A DNA stretch of 64,000 bases from Oxyruncus cristatus (Eukaryota; Chordata; Aves; Passeriformes; Cotingidae). How positions within the stretch are numbered: the first letter of the stretch is position 1; each line of letters starts with the position of its first letter. This document shows positions 1 through 12,570 of this stretch, piece by piece. The DNA lies in the NCBI GenBank assembly GCA_013399855.1, contig VXAY01003738.1, positions 283,485 through 347,484 of the forward strand, given 5' to 3'. The notes below the pieces were generated by a model. The model was not told the origin of the DNA. It did no database searches and worked only from the letters and a program-made list of their open reading frames with translations. The position numbers were made by a program, and so were the translations under genes.

Positions 1-483
1 CTGGCGCCGTTTCTTTGTGAAAATAAAAAAAAAAAAAAAAATCAAATCAAAGCACCTGGAGGTGACTCATTGTTCGTGGCTGTTCGGGATAACTCCCGCT
101 GCCAGCATCAACAGGAATTCGAATAAGCACAATGAGTAATACGGCCCCATTATAGCAACACTTGGCTTTGGGGAGGCTTTCAGTGTCACAGGTTCCTCCT
201 CAGGCTGCTCTGCGGATGCCAGGACCCGTTACAGCCCCCGGATCCCCCATTCCTGCCCATCCTGGCACATTTCAGAGCTGCACATATTCCTCTTCCTGCC
301 CACACCTGAACCATCCTTGACAGTAGAGGATTATAAGCGTGGAAATCAAGGCACCAAGAGACGCCTTCAGACTGAAAGGGGGGGGGAGGGGCTTAGCATC
401 AGGATATACAGTGCCACAATGCCCAATTTTCAGGTAGCCTGTAAGGGCAGGCAAAGGTTTTGACTCACCTCTCACTACAAGAC
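1..483. other. Single-copy sequence, no gene seen
   Basis: This stretch begins with a run of 17 A residues (25-41). It continues into a moderately GC-rich block that keeps several CpG dinucleotides and contains a TGACTCA AP-1-type heptamer at 63-69. The open frames across it are short and resemble no family I know. The block from about 60 to 160 could be a conserved regulatory element, but only cross-species alignment would show that. Confidence 0.5.
25..41. repeat. Poly(A) tract
   Basis: An uninterrupted run of 17 A residues follows a T. No retroelement tail structure is visible immediately upstream inside the window, so its origin is unclear. It could be the tail of an element that starts before the window, or simple sequence. 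Confidence 0.8.
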
Positions 484-925
484 GTTGAGGAGCTGGAGGG
501 TATCCAGAGAAGGGAACAGAGCTGGGGAAGGGGCTGGAACACAAGTGTGATGAGGAGCGGCTGAGGGAGCTGGGGGGGCTCAGCCTGGAGAAAAGAAGGC
601 TCAGGGGGGACCTTCTCACTCTCTACAGCTCCCTGAAAGGAGGCTGTAGCCTAGGTTGGTCTCTTCTCCCAAATGACAAGCGATAGGTTGAGAGTAAATG
701 GTCTCAAGTTGTGCCAGGGGAGGTTTAGATTGGATATTAAGAAAATTTCCCCACTGAAAGAATTGTCAGGCATTGGAACTGGGCACCCAGGGAAGTGTTA
801 AAAAAAACCATGTGGATGTGGCACTTAGGGGCATGGTGTAGTGGTAACATGGCAGTGCTGGGTTAACAGTTGGACTCGATGATCTTGGAGGTATTTTCCA
901 ACCTTAGCAATTCTGTGATTATGAA
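484..925 (+). mobile_element. CR1 non-LTR retrotransposon fragment (5'-truncated)
   Basis: The sequence follows the CR1 3' region. It starts in the RT C-terminal coding part (a GAGGAGCGGCTGAGGGAGCT block, then the CTCAGCCTGGAGAAAAGAAG block encoding an LSLEKR-type motif). It passes through the AGGTTTAGATTGGATATTAAG block (RFRLDIK-type) and ends in the 3' UTR with GTTGGACTCGATGATCTTGG and AATTCTGTGATTATGA. The reading frame is broken by indels and substitutions, so this is a dead copy. CR1 copies are typically 5'-truncated, as here. Confidence 0.93.
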
Positions 926-1131
926 CAGGGAGGGGAGAGTGTCTCAGAATAATATTCTCAAAACCAACATGAGACACAGAAAAGAAAGGTGCATTTAAAT
1001 CACTTCCTTATCACAGTCCCAAACAAGGGCACTTCCTTCATCTCCTTATTATCACCTCATCCACTGCCCAAGTATTGAATCCCTGAACCACTGTCTGGGT
1101 GGCAAGGACAAGAGCAATCCCAGCAGAGAGA

Positions 1132-1300
1132 GAATCATAGAGTGGTTTGGCTTGGAAGGGACCTTAAAGCTCATCTAGTTCGAACCCTCCTGCCAGGGGC
1201 AGGGACACCTTCCACTAGACCAGGTTGCTCCAAGCCCTGTCCCAACCTGGCCTTGATCACTTCCACTGATGGGGCATCCAGAGAAACCATGAACCTACCC
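1132..1300 (-). mobile_element. CR1 3'-end fragment
   Basis: On the plus strand it opens with AATCATAGAGTGGTTTGGCT, the reverse complement of a CR1 3' terminus. The GGAAGGGACCTTAAAGCTCA block, the CAGGGACACCTTCCACTAGA block and the GATGGGGCATCC block follow in the expected order. Only the last part of the element is present and nothing is coded. A TTCGAACC string inside it resembles a tRNA B box but is just CR1 sequence. Confidence 0.92.
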
Positions 1301-4300
1301 TTGAAACACCTGAAATACACAGTGGGTGAGCATTCAACCCACAGAGCTGCTGAGCAGGACAGAGCAAGCCCTCACTGTCCTGCCCCAACCAGGCTGCGAG
1401 CAGTGCTCAGGGAAGGAAGGCTCAGTCATGCTCAATGACTCATTTCAAGGGGAGCTGGGACACCTATTTAACTTTTTTACAAAGTTTTAAATGTGCAAAC
1501 CCCAGGGGTTGAGATCTGAGACTCTTTCAGATAGAAAAACGATCCATTTCTAGATTGTATAGTAGGATTAGCCAGCAGAACTAGGAGAGCATTTTAGGAA
1601 ATGGAACAAGATGAGACCAGCATGCTGGATCCTTCTGCAGATGTCATCTTAAATAACTACCCGAGGTCACATAGTGAGTAAGTGGCAGAACTGAAAATTA
1701 AAGTCAGAAATTGTGCTCTACTCATTATAAAGTACAGTTCTTCCACAACATCGTAATATAAAGTGTAATTCAAGTTCCCACCGTACACATAAAGCTCACA
1801 GGTTGAGTTTTGGTTGTTGCTGGCATTTCTCAGCACATCTGCTTTCACATGTACCAATTCTGCAGGCTGTTTTGTAGTAAGTAGAAAATTTTTTTGTAGC
1901 TGTTTTTATAAGCAACTGCTTTTGCCCTGGTCTCTTTATCCACTAATCTCAGATTGGAAACTGCACATCCCTGTTCATCCATGTCACTGAGATGCCACTG
2001 AGACAAATCTTCTGATGTTCTGTCATAGCCATGCACAATGTCAGCTTAAACACAACTATGCAGAAATTTTCAAAACCCTACAACTCGATAGAGAAAGTAA
2101 AATTTACCATCCGAAAGGATTGGTAGTCATGGGAGCAGAAATGTGTCGATGCTCCATCATTCAGTGCTGAGAATTCAGCCTTGCTTGCTAAGAGAAAGTT
2201 GGGCTGAAGTATGAAAAACTTGAAAAAGCTCCAAGTCTGAAAACAAGGCTAATTTTAGGTCTGTAATAAAATATAGTAAAGTTTAAAAGCAATTAGAAGA
2301 TCTAATTGACAGCTTTATGCTCTGTTTTCACTTGCATGTTTTATGAGGTTCAGGCCATCAATCCCTGATGGACACAATTTGCCATTTTTCGGTTGTTCTG
2401 TTTTCATCTTTGAAAACTGGCTGGGTTACAGCATACCAAATGAGCCACAAAGTTAATTTGACCAAAGGGAAAGGATTCCTTTCTTTACTCCTTTAACAAT
2501 TATAGAATCTGATCCTTTGATGGTGAATTGAATATTCCATAGTTCCTTCAGACACTTAAGGGAGTCTTACTGATTTCCCAGTGTGCAGTCCTGTCTTCTA
2601 CAGTGAAGATGGTGTCTTCTGAAGTCAGTCTATGCTCCTGACAGTTGTTTTGCCAAATCAATAAAATGGACATGTTCTTTACCAAAGCTTAATCTAAATT
2701 CTTGATAAACCATTTGAAGAGTGACCTAGAATTACTGCTTCTCTGACAGATTCAGTAAAAACCAGCTATTTAAGAGAAGTTTGCATTTAATAATCCTTTT
2801 TCATCTAGTATGTGTTTGGGTATTTTTAACGTTACACAAATTTTGCTTTATATATCTAAACAGTACAGCAAAATGGCACTGAAATGCAAGCTATCCAGTG
2901 GCAGTGGTGTCATACTATGAGGTCATAAAGTACATCACATTACAGGTTTTATCTGCAAAGATGGGCAACATCAATTTCAGTCTATCTTTGGAAGTGACCA
3001 GTTTGTGGTTTGTTTGGAGGTTTTTGGGTTTTTGTTTGTTGGGGTTTTTTAAATAAATTGATTTTATCTGTCTTTAGGATTTTAAAAAGAAACTACTTCT
3101 GTTGGACAGTCAGTGGGATCTGGGAACCTACCTTTCTTATCTGTTTTGAAAACCTCAACCAGTTTTCCCCTCCCCTTGTTTTGGATCACCCAAATTTTTG
3201 TGTCTAAGCTAGGAGTAAGTAATCTTAAAAAGCAGGCAAGTTATATAAACAAAAAGCAAGAGCCTCATTCCTTCCTGCCACAAATGTCAGATTAGCCACT
3301 AACTAGAGGAAATTCCCTTACAGTTTTAAGCCTGATGAGTATCTTTGCCCGAAAAACCACAGCATCCCCCCTTATCTGCCTGTAGTCCAGCCAGCATCCA
3401 CCTACTCCACATGTGGGGGAATTACAGAAGGAAAAATGCTACAAACAAGCACTTTACTTCCCTGTTAGAAAAAACAAACAAACAACAATCCACAATGAAG
3501 CCATAATAAACTCTAGTGACTGGACTTATACAACTGATTTTGAAGCTCTGAAGGTATCATTGCTCCGGATTCAGGCTGTGGCTACTTAGCACCACATAGT
3601 GTCAACTCGAGCGCCAAGACTGGTGTTGAGAACCGGCTTAGTACTCTCAAAATTTCAGTGAGCAGACTCATGTGAACTGAAGAACTTGACACATCAGTGG
3701 AAACTATTTGAATACTCTGTAGTTCAAGAGCTTGGAGGCAAGTCAGCACATTGCCCAAAACAAAGCCAGTAAACAGAACAAAAGCCCAGGGTTGACTGCT
3801 CTTGAACAGATGATCTTTATGAATGAGATGAATGTTTCTGGAACAGTAGAACTATTGAAGCTGCCTCCACGGCTCATACACTATCAATTAACAACTGAAG
3901 AGGGTCTCTAGACCCAAGTGGAAAGAAATGCCTGTATGGATTGCATGTAGATATTGCAAGTAAAATTAAAAGCTCGATGAAATGTAGCAAAGGATCAGAG
4001 AATCAGACCTTCCTTTCAACTTGTGGTTAATATTCATCCTCAGTGAATCCAAATGTTACATTAGTGTAAGTGGAAAAACTATGTAGAATTATGCTATCAA
4101 TTAGAACACCTCATTACCTGGTCTGGTGATTCAGAACTGCTGATGGAACTAAACTCAAGGCTTAAAAAATACCTTGATCCCCAGCTTTTAGGCATTAAGG
4201 ATATATCTGAAACCTCCCAGAAAATCCTTTCAAGCTGATGTGAATATTCCTAAAATGTCACCAACCCTGTAGTGACAATCAGAGGGTTAAACTGCACTCA

Positions 4301-7300
4301 CAAAACCCTTCTCAGCAATCTTTACTACTGCTAGGCAGTCAGCTGTCCTATAGACTGTGGGCATGTTCAGCTTTGGCATGACTCCACCAACTTAAGTGAA
4401 GTTATGACAGGAATAAATATGGATCTATTTTTGGTACTGCAGGCATTTTGTGCATTCACATCCATCTTTTGACCCTGATCAGTATTGAATATGGAAAAGC
4501 CTGATCCCATCTACAGATTTACATTATCACCCTATGAAAGAATCCATAAAGGTGTAAAGGGGTAAAAGGTGTAAAACCCCCAATTTTTTGTTGTGTTCCC
4601 TCAAGGGAAACTGTAGAGATTAGAAAGGAGAATGTGGAGAGAAGCATTATATAATTTGGCATCCTCTCATCACAGCAATTATAATCTGTACATGTGAGTT
4701 CTTTATATAGAGCAGGGAGAAGAGGAGGAAACCTTGGTTCTGTTCCCAGTTCTTTTGAAAGAAATCTTGCCTGCATTACACTAATTCTGATTTAAAAATC
4801 TCTTTTGTAATCCCCTGACATGTCTCTAATTCACACTGGGTTTAATTCCACCTCATTTTAAACAGTGTCAAATTTTAGCAAATATACAAGCCGAATTCCA
4901 CCTGGACAAGAACACTCGTTACAATCATCTTCTGAAAATACACAGAAAATGTCATTAGCCACACTAGTGATACAGGCAGATGCTACTTCATGGTAACAGA
5001 AAACGGTACCATTTTAAATGAGCATCTTCTGAACAATGCTCACGTTCAATCCTGTTTCTATCCCAGAACACTTCATGATTTTGCAATGAAAGCATGTAGT
5101 AGTGCTTCACTCAAAAGCTTCATACATTTCTATTGTCACAGCAAATACACACACACAGAGCTTTGAATTCATTATGTTTCCATTGCTTTTGGACTTGTAG
5201 CCATATCAGTTTCTCAGAATCTAATAAAAACTGTGCTCTGGTGTCTGGAGACACATACTGACAGGGATTCTCAGACGGGCTTTGAAAAGGTCCATCTCTC
5301 TGACCATGTGTATAAAGTTCATTCCTCAGACTTACAATCATCAGGAACAGGACCGGAAGGGCTGAGGAATGCAAGAGCTTATTCCAGTTCATGCTTTCTA
5401 TGGTATCATAAGATTTAGATGCTTACTCTTTGTCTGTACAACAGTCACAGCAGTGACCACTGTGTAAAACAAACACACATGAATAATCTTTATGACCCTA
5501 ACAGAGTAGTTCTGTCATGCCAACCTATAGCTCACCTTGACTTACATAACTCTTAATGTCTCCGACTGCAAGAACAGACATCATCTTTCCATACCATTAA
5601 CAGCACCTGGAATAAATATTTCAATACCATTTTGGAAAGATACTTGCAAGTCACGTCTTCCTGACAGAGATGTGCATCTGGGTATTCTTAATCTATTTGT
5701 GTGTCCTTTGTTTCCACAAGGTTAATAGTACTGGCTCCTATATTATTTTATGCCTGATTTGACAGTGCCTATGGCTTTGTGTATTTGGAGAAGCAAAGAA
5801 AACATCTGTGCCTATGAGAATATCACAGAAGGAAAGTGATGATGATGATGCGAACACCACAAACTACTCTCGACTTTAAGAACCATCAAGTTAAGATTAA
5901 ATATGAAGAAGAGGGCCTAAAAAAATGCTCTCTTCCCTGTGCCGCTATTCTCCCTCCCTTCTCAAGAAGTGGCATGGAAAAAATAACCACCACTTGCAAG
6001 CTGACAATCTCACATCGTCAGGTAGTCACCTTCTGTAACCTTGGTGTCCCTTACTGGTACGTTTCACATACACCTGCTCTGTCATCTGGAAGAGTTGTCA
6101 GAGTCTAAAGGTAAAAACCATCTAGAAGCAGATCAGAAAAGACTGTTTTTCAAAGCCTTTTTACAACTGGATCTGCTTAAGCATTCCAACCCAGCCTCAG
6201 CTGCCATCAAGCTCTCCCACATCAGCAGTTCTGAACAAACACAAATTGGCTAGATTATCATTAAGCAACTTCAGCTATTTTGTGAAGACCAAAGTATCAC
6301 TATTCAAACTAAGTGGCAAGAAGCAGATTTTCACCTGCTCTAAATCAATGTAGTTCCTCTACAGCCAACACCAGAATCTGACTTCCAAATTAGAAATATT
6401 TATAAAAATCCTCTTTACATAACGATTCCAATCCTACCTTATACTCACATTATCTCCATTCCCATCAGTACCATTTCCTATCAATTTGTATTTTAAAAAA
6501 ACCATCTTGTGCACTGAGCCCATGCATCCAGTTCAGCTGGTGCTGCACAGTGCAGTTCTGGAGCCATGAAAGAAGTGATTGTGGTGCTCATCAACTGCCA
6601 GCTGATATCAGGGAATGATAAATACCATCCCACACTCGCAGGCTTTGCCAAGGACACTTCACAACGCAAGCCTGCAGGCAGCCACTCTTTCCCAAAAGGG
6701 AGCATTTCCACAGGGCAACCAGTCAGGAGCAGTTCTCTGCCAAAAGTCACCTGCAATGCGCCATATAATTAGTAATTTGGGATTGTTCACAATGATATAA
6801 AAGGAAACACAGGAAGTGCTTAACACACAATGCCCTGACATGAAATTCTTAAGTCAAAAATTCCAGCAACACTTCTTCAGATTTACACAGACATAAGTCA
6901 ACCACCAGCCCAACAGCTGTGACCATTCTTGAGAGTCAACATCCCAAAAACCAATCTGCCATCTCCATCTCCAACATGATGATCTATCACAAGGGAATTT
7001 GACAAGGATTACCTACTCCATTAACTGTGGAAAAAAAAAACCAGCAAAAAGTACTCATTCATTTTATATCTAAAAATTGCATGTACACTTGAGGGAGAGG
7101 TTCACTTACACCTGCTGAATGTCACACTCAGTTTTAAACCAGAAAGCTTAAATGATCACTTTGCAAGAAAATGTACAGGAAATGGGTAAATAGAGAGATT
7201 AAAGAACAACTAACACAGAATAATCAAAGTTAAAGTGCTGCAGGGCCTACACACAGCCTCATGCATGCCAGGATCAAGCTTCCCTTCTCAAATTTCCTTG

Positions 7301-8525
7301 TATTTCCTTTGTTCTCCAGTTCTCCCATTAGCAAACTAACCCTCCTGCTGTTGTAACACTGATTTTTTTCAAGCTTTTGTAATATCCACCACCCAAAACT
7401 GACATAAAAACCTACATCTCAATGTTGTCCTAATATTTTGCTTCATACCAATTCAAAGGAAGTTCCCAGCGCAATGATTAATGACATGTTTGTTGCCTTA
7501 AAGAGCTTTGATATTTTAACATTTAATCAATTCTATTTTTTAAGGGGACAGGTTTCCTGCCACCCTGAATTTTTCTCATGATGCTTCATTGAACTCACAT
7601 GGTTTAAAACTACAGTATGAAGACGTGCCAGCATTACATTTACCTTACACACCCTATCATACGATTTTTACTAACACTGCTCCCAGTGTCGGGAATATTT
7701 TGGGGAAGGTGTCAGTGTCAAAACACCACACAGCCCTAATATGCTGTGTCACCCCCAAAGAAGATCTGGCTGATGTTTATCACAGTAAAACAAACAACAG
7801 GCAGAAGGCACAGCACCTAGAGAGAAATTTTCTGTATTTCATATTTCCTCTTGCCATTTTAGTAGTATATTATAACATACAACCTTATTTTAAATAAATG
7901 GAATTCATTTGATGGAATGATTTTCTGTGTTCTGAGACATAATCACCTCCTGTAGGAGAATTAACAGGAGCTTTGTTTATTCCAGTGGTAAAACAACCTG
8001 TATTCAAGCTATTCCAACTGTCTAGAAACTCAAATGATTCCACTGTAAAAGCAGTTGTAGTCAATCATTCCTGTCACAACATTAGTATATTATTGGCTGT
8101 TGGCAAATGGCTCACCTTGTCACAGGCAAAGTACATCTCAGATGCTCTACTTCCTTCTATCCCAGTTGGCACATGAAACAAGGACGTTACAGCTGCTCAA
8201 AGAGATGCTGCTGAATTTCAAAATGCATCCATCTGTTTAACTTCCTAAAACGACTTTAAAGAGTTGGATACAACAAACACATCTGCCATCTCAGCACGTT
8301 AAAAAAGATCATCTGGAAATTAACTGGCAAATTATAAATCTTTTCAGATAGAGGCCCACAACAAAGCTTCAATACACGTGTGACATCTGTTCCACCTTCA
8401 ATTTTAACTCAAGGCTTTGCACCTTTGGCTTTCTGAAGAAGCAAGGCAAGACTGGCCTTAGTTATAACCAGCTCTGTATCTTCTTATCTCGCTGCTAGAA
8501 TTTGTTCAGGAGCACATTACTGTCG
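1301..8525. other. Long single-copy AT-rich stretch, no gene seen
   Basis: About 7.2 kb without a recognisable exon, RNA gene or transposon. Open frames are short (up to about 100 codons) and compositionally random. Simple features include the G/T-rich run at 3003-3055, a short (CA)n near 5150 and an ATGATG run near 5836. It may be intronic or intergenic. Old degraded transposons too diverged to recognise by eye may be present. Confidence 0.55.
3003..3055. repeat. G/T-rich low-complexity tract
   Basis: The plus strand is almost entirely T and G here, built from TTTG, TTTGG and GGTTTTTGGG units and ending in a T run. This is simple low-complexity sequence. A similar, longer tract lies at 60900-60965. 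Confidence 0.7.
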
Positions 8526-8591
8526 TATTCAATTTTGTCACCGACGGAAGACTCCATATATTCAATTATGTCACCGATGGAAGACTCAGTT
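8526..8591. repeat. Tandem duplication, two copies of a 33-bp unit
   Basis: The unit begins TATTCAATT and contains TGTCACCGA followed by GGAAGACTC. It occurs at 8526-8558 and again at 8559-8591, with a few substitutions (for example CCGACGG against CCGATGG). This is a local duplication with no coding sense that I can see. Confidence 0.85.
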
Positions 8592-11500
8592 GGATAAAGT
8601 CTTGAGTAGTGTGGTCTGATCTCATAGCTGATCCTTCCCTGAGTAGAAGGTTATACTGAAGACCTCCTGAAGGCCCTTTCAATTTGAATTAGCCCAACTA
8701 TTCCCCAATAAAATAAAAGATAAAATAATAATAATTTTAAAAATCCATTAGGATCCATTGGAAGAACCTGAAGTGGAAATCAGCTATAAACAACAATCTG
8801 GCCCATCACAAGAAAATGTTTAGGTAGGAGGGCCAGCAGAAGATTTGAGCAGAAGATCAAATTTTAGGGAAGAAAATGGCAGCACATGTTTAAGTGTGAT
8901 TTTTCTTTCAGTTCTTCTCTCACATCTCTCACAGACACAAATGTGTTATCACCTTGAATTATGTGAACAGATCCTTACATCTAAGATTTGCAATTTACAT
9001 TAACCCAACCTGCATCAACAGCCATTTCAACACCAAATGCAAAGCACCAACGCCTGTTTTCACCCCAAGGTATAACATGTGTAAACTGCAGCACCAGGAC
9101 GTCTCAGGAAGTTCCTTTGCTACCCACTGCATTCTCAGCATATTCTTACGAGATCACACCCAAGGAGTTGCCATATCCACTGGAGAGGGGAACAGGACAA
9201 ACAAGGACACAGAAGAAACGGGAATATGTTAACAACAAACTGGGAAGCAGGAGAGGTGCTCTGGTTAAATGCCCATGAACTATAGGCTGAGACAGGCCTT
9301 CAGTAACAAAAATTAGTATTTGATACACAATACTAGATCAAAACCTTTGAAGTGCATCACTTTGTAGCAGCACTAACATTGTTCTGTATGTACACAAACG
9401 AGAACCCAAATTTTCTTTGCTGTAAATAGCTTGTGCAATTAATAGCAGTTCCTGTCTTTTTCCAATTACAGACTCAGGATAAAATGGCATATTAAGTTAC
9501 CTCATGCAATTCTGGACCACCTACTGTTAGAAGAGCAGTTTGAGGATGTGCTGCTGCTGCTGTTAATTATCAAAATTAAAATCTGAAATAGCAAAGTTCT
9601 CTTTTAAAAGTAAGATGATTTCCTATTGCAGGCATAACTTTCCATTACTTTCCCCTGCGAACAGTTATCACTTTTGTCTGAGATTTCTGGACTGAAACTT
9701 TGAAAACAGAAATGCCATCATCCACAAAACCTTTCAAAACATTTTGGGTCACCATTTTGGGTCTTTCAAAACAAAGCCATTTATTTACCCTTGGCTAATT
9801 ACCTTTTAGTCTCCCGCACAGACTCAAAATATTTGTGTTTCTATTTTGTCTTTTCTTTCACATTTTCAGACATTTCCAAAATTCACCATGGTGTTAGGAA
9901 AAAAAATTTCTTCTGGACAGTATTGCTGTTTGTACAGCAATAAAAAATTACAGCTATATATTCATGTGCACATGCACGTGTATTGTGAGCTGAATAAAAA
10001 TGTGGTGATGTCTAATTTGACCTGAGAAAACCAGAACAGCACTTCAACATAAACAGGAAAAGTTCAACGCTATTTGCAACACAGCATCACGAAGGCAATT
10101 CCAGTCTCTCATACACTGAGCTGAACAAGCATTTCCAATTCAAAGGAGTAATTAGCATTCCGTAAAAAAATTAGAGCACTAGCAAATACCAAAGCTTTAA
10201 CTTGGCATTAGCAGAGATCAATGAGAATTCATCACTGTAAGCCCACCACAAGCACTTGCTGCCCAAACACACTGGGAGTGCTGGGACAAGCAAGACTGTG
10301 CCTATGCCACCCATGTTGCTTGCAGGAAGCTTCAAACTTCATTAGGAAATAATTAAATATCAGGTATCATTCCTGTAAACATCATCATAACTTTTTTAAA
10401 GCTGACTGAGACTTCCCACTCCAACACCTTGTTCTCAGTTGCTGATTATTTTTGTCAAACTTTAATGCTCTGGTATGAAGCATTCAGTGCCAGAGCCCAT
10501 CTCAGGCTGAAAATTTTGGAATGCTATAGCCAAAATGCCAGAAACAAGGTAGAACCATCCGTCACCACTCAACCACATCCAAAACCACCAGTGACCTTTG
10601 CTTCGACAGCTCTGGCACTGCAGAGCTCTGAATAAGGAACTCAAGATTAGGCAAGGTAGTCATGTTGGTGCCAGAAATAAGTTTAACGTGGTTTTTCTGA
10701 AAACACACACAACACAGCTGATTTTAAAATCACTTCATTTTACACATGCTCCATAGGAACACTTATATTCAGCAGTTGAGATCTTCCTGAACACTACCCC
10801 TCTCCCACGAGTGAGGGACTAGGCCCTCAGCTGAACTGAGCACTCCACAGCCCAGGGGGACCTGAAGAAACAAAAGGAGGTTTCTAACCATAAGGGAGGA
10901 TAACAAGCCTCAAAAATAAAACCTGTAAGTGGGGCTGAGAGCATGGATTATGGCAGAACATGGAGATGGAATCTGTTTCTGAAGAGGAAAGTGTGAAAAG
11001 CAGAGCCACCAGTGGGAACCGGACTGGGATGAACATCCAGCTATAAAGAGAGATTAGGCATTAGGATATGGAAGCTCTGAACCTATAAAATACTGCATAG
11101 TGTACGTCCCAAAATCAGGTTCATATTTTACACATAAAGTTAGTAAAATACCAATTTTCATTTTCCCAATGTTTCAGTCCCTTATTTACATTACATATTA
11201 TGAGACCCCCATTAATCCACCAAACCTCATTCAGAGATGAGGTGAAGGGACATACTGCCAATGCAGTATTTAGGTATTAAACTTATCAGCACTATGCACT
11301 GGAAAACACCCAAAGGAAAAACCCACAGTGCGGTGGGGGCTGAGAAGGGAAAGAAAACACAGGTTTTGTGGTTAGGGAGGAATTTAGTTAAGTACAATAA
11401 ATAAATCCAAGAGTTTCACATACTGTTCTTTTTTAATTAAACATACTATTAAGTAACTTCTTGATAATTCACTGCTGTATGAGGTCAACATTGGAAAAAC

Positions 11501-11838
11501 CAGTGTATGATCATGGTGTATCATTATGACAAAAAGACTTTACGTCACAAAATGCAAACAGCAGACAACTGGGACTTACTGCTTTCGGCTTTTCCTAAAC
11601 TTTGGATCCTTAACCTTAGTATTTCAGCAACCCTAATATGCTTTTAAAACTTTCTTTGTTTAAGGAGTTTGATACTGTTTCCCAATGTATATTAGATTGT
11701 ATATCAAAGAACTTCAGAAATTTGCACAGGAGATTCACAGTGACATTACTTGTATATTATTTGTAATCTGGGAGGCCAGCAGATCTGCACACAGCCCATC
11801 CCTGTGCCCCACACAAACACCTACAACCTTTTCAGCAT
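8592..11838. other. Single-copy sequence, no gene seen
   Basis: About 3.2 kb of AT-rich sequence without a recognisable gene or transposon. An A/T-only run of AATAATAATAAT type lies near 8705-8740. The short open frames here overlap each other on both strands and show no family resemblance. Confidence 0.5.
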
Positions 11839-12489
11839 AGATCATAGAATCATAGAATCATAGAATCAGACGGGTTGGAAAGGACCTCTGAGATCATCAA
11901 GTCCAACCCTTGATCCACCACCACCGCGGTTACCAGACTATGGCACTAAGTGCCACATCCAGCCTCATCTTAAGAACCTCCAGGGATGGTGAATCCACCA
12001 CTTCCCTGGGCAGCCCATTCCAGTGGCTGATTACCTTCTCTGTAAAGAATTTCTTTCTAATATCTAACCTAAACCTCCCCTGGCACAGCTTAAGGCCATG
12101 CCCTCTTGTCTTACTGTTGGTTGCCTGGCAGAAGAGACCAACCCCCACCTGGCTACAACCTCCTGTCAGGTAGTTGTAGAGAGCGATGAGGTCTCCCCTG
12201 AGCCTTCTCTTCTCCAGGCTAAACAACCTCAGCTCCCTCAGCCTCTCCTCATAGGACTTGTGCTCAAGTCCCTTCACCAGACTGGCTGCTCTTCTCTGCA
12301 CCTGCTCCAGCACCTCAATGTCCTTCCTGAACTGAGGGGCCCAGAACTGGACACAGCACTCCAGGGGTGGCCTCACCAGCGCTGAGTACAGGGGCAGAAT
12401 CACTTCCCTGTTCCTGACAGAGGCCAGGATGCCATTGGCCTTCTTGGCCACCTGAGCACACTGCTGGCTCATGTTCAGCTTCCTGTCAA
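11839..12489 (-). mobile_element. CR1 retrotransposon, 5'-truncated, relatively well preserved
   Basis: The 3' end is at the left, with three tandem TAGAATCA octamers (11844-11868) followed by the GGTTGGAAAGGACCTCTGAG block. The element then runs leftward-transcribed through the 3' UTR into the C-terminal part of ORF2. It stops abruptly near 12490 in the codons of an RKLNM segment, which fits 5' truncation during target-primed reverse transcription. The intact octamers and open coding part suggest a younger insertion than the other CR1 pieces here. Confidence 0.95.
11930..12472 (-). pseudogene. CR1 ORF2 C-terminal fragment, 180 codons, still open
   Basis: The translation matches the region after the CR1 reverse transcriptase catalytic core. 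It opens [15 protein letters not shown], has [12 protein letters not shown], then [38 protein letters not shown] and [14 protein letters not shown], and ends with WNGLPREVV and [10 protein letters not shown]. The YXDD polymerase motif and the endonuclease domain lie upstream in a full element and are absent, so the fragment cannot be active. It lacks any promoter of its own. Compared with the usual CR1 sequence a few residues appear to be missing around [10 protein letters not shown], which points to a small in-frame deletion. Confidence 0.93.
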
Positions 12490-12570
12490 GATGGGATCAT
12501 AAAATATCCTGAGTCGGAATGGACCCCCAAGGATCATTGAAGCCTAGCTGCTGGTACACCCCTCTCTGAC
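12490..12570 (-). mobile_element. Older CR1 3'-end remnant next to the younger CR1
   Basis: The plus strand reads GGGATCATAAAATATCCTGA, then GTCGGAATGGACCCCCAAGG and ATCATTGAAGCC. This corresponds to a CR1 3' end of the subfamily with AAATATCCTGAGTTGGAAGG near its tail. Its sequence differs from the adjoining CR1, so it is a separate, older insertion in the same orientation. The right-hand boundary is not sharp. Confidence 0.8.

Noticed and set aside
820..880. tRNA-like string with GTGTAGTGGTAACATGG and GGGTTAACAGTTGGACTCG
   Set aside because: It is part of the CR1 3' UTR and the cloverleaf stems do not form.
1175..1192. tRNA B-box-like GTTCGAACC
   Set aside because: It lies inside a reverse-oriented CR1 tail with no A box at a suitable distance.
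5836..6108. Frame starting with five Met residues
   Set aside because: The start is a short ATG simple repeat, and the rest has no domain or context.
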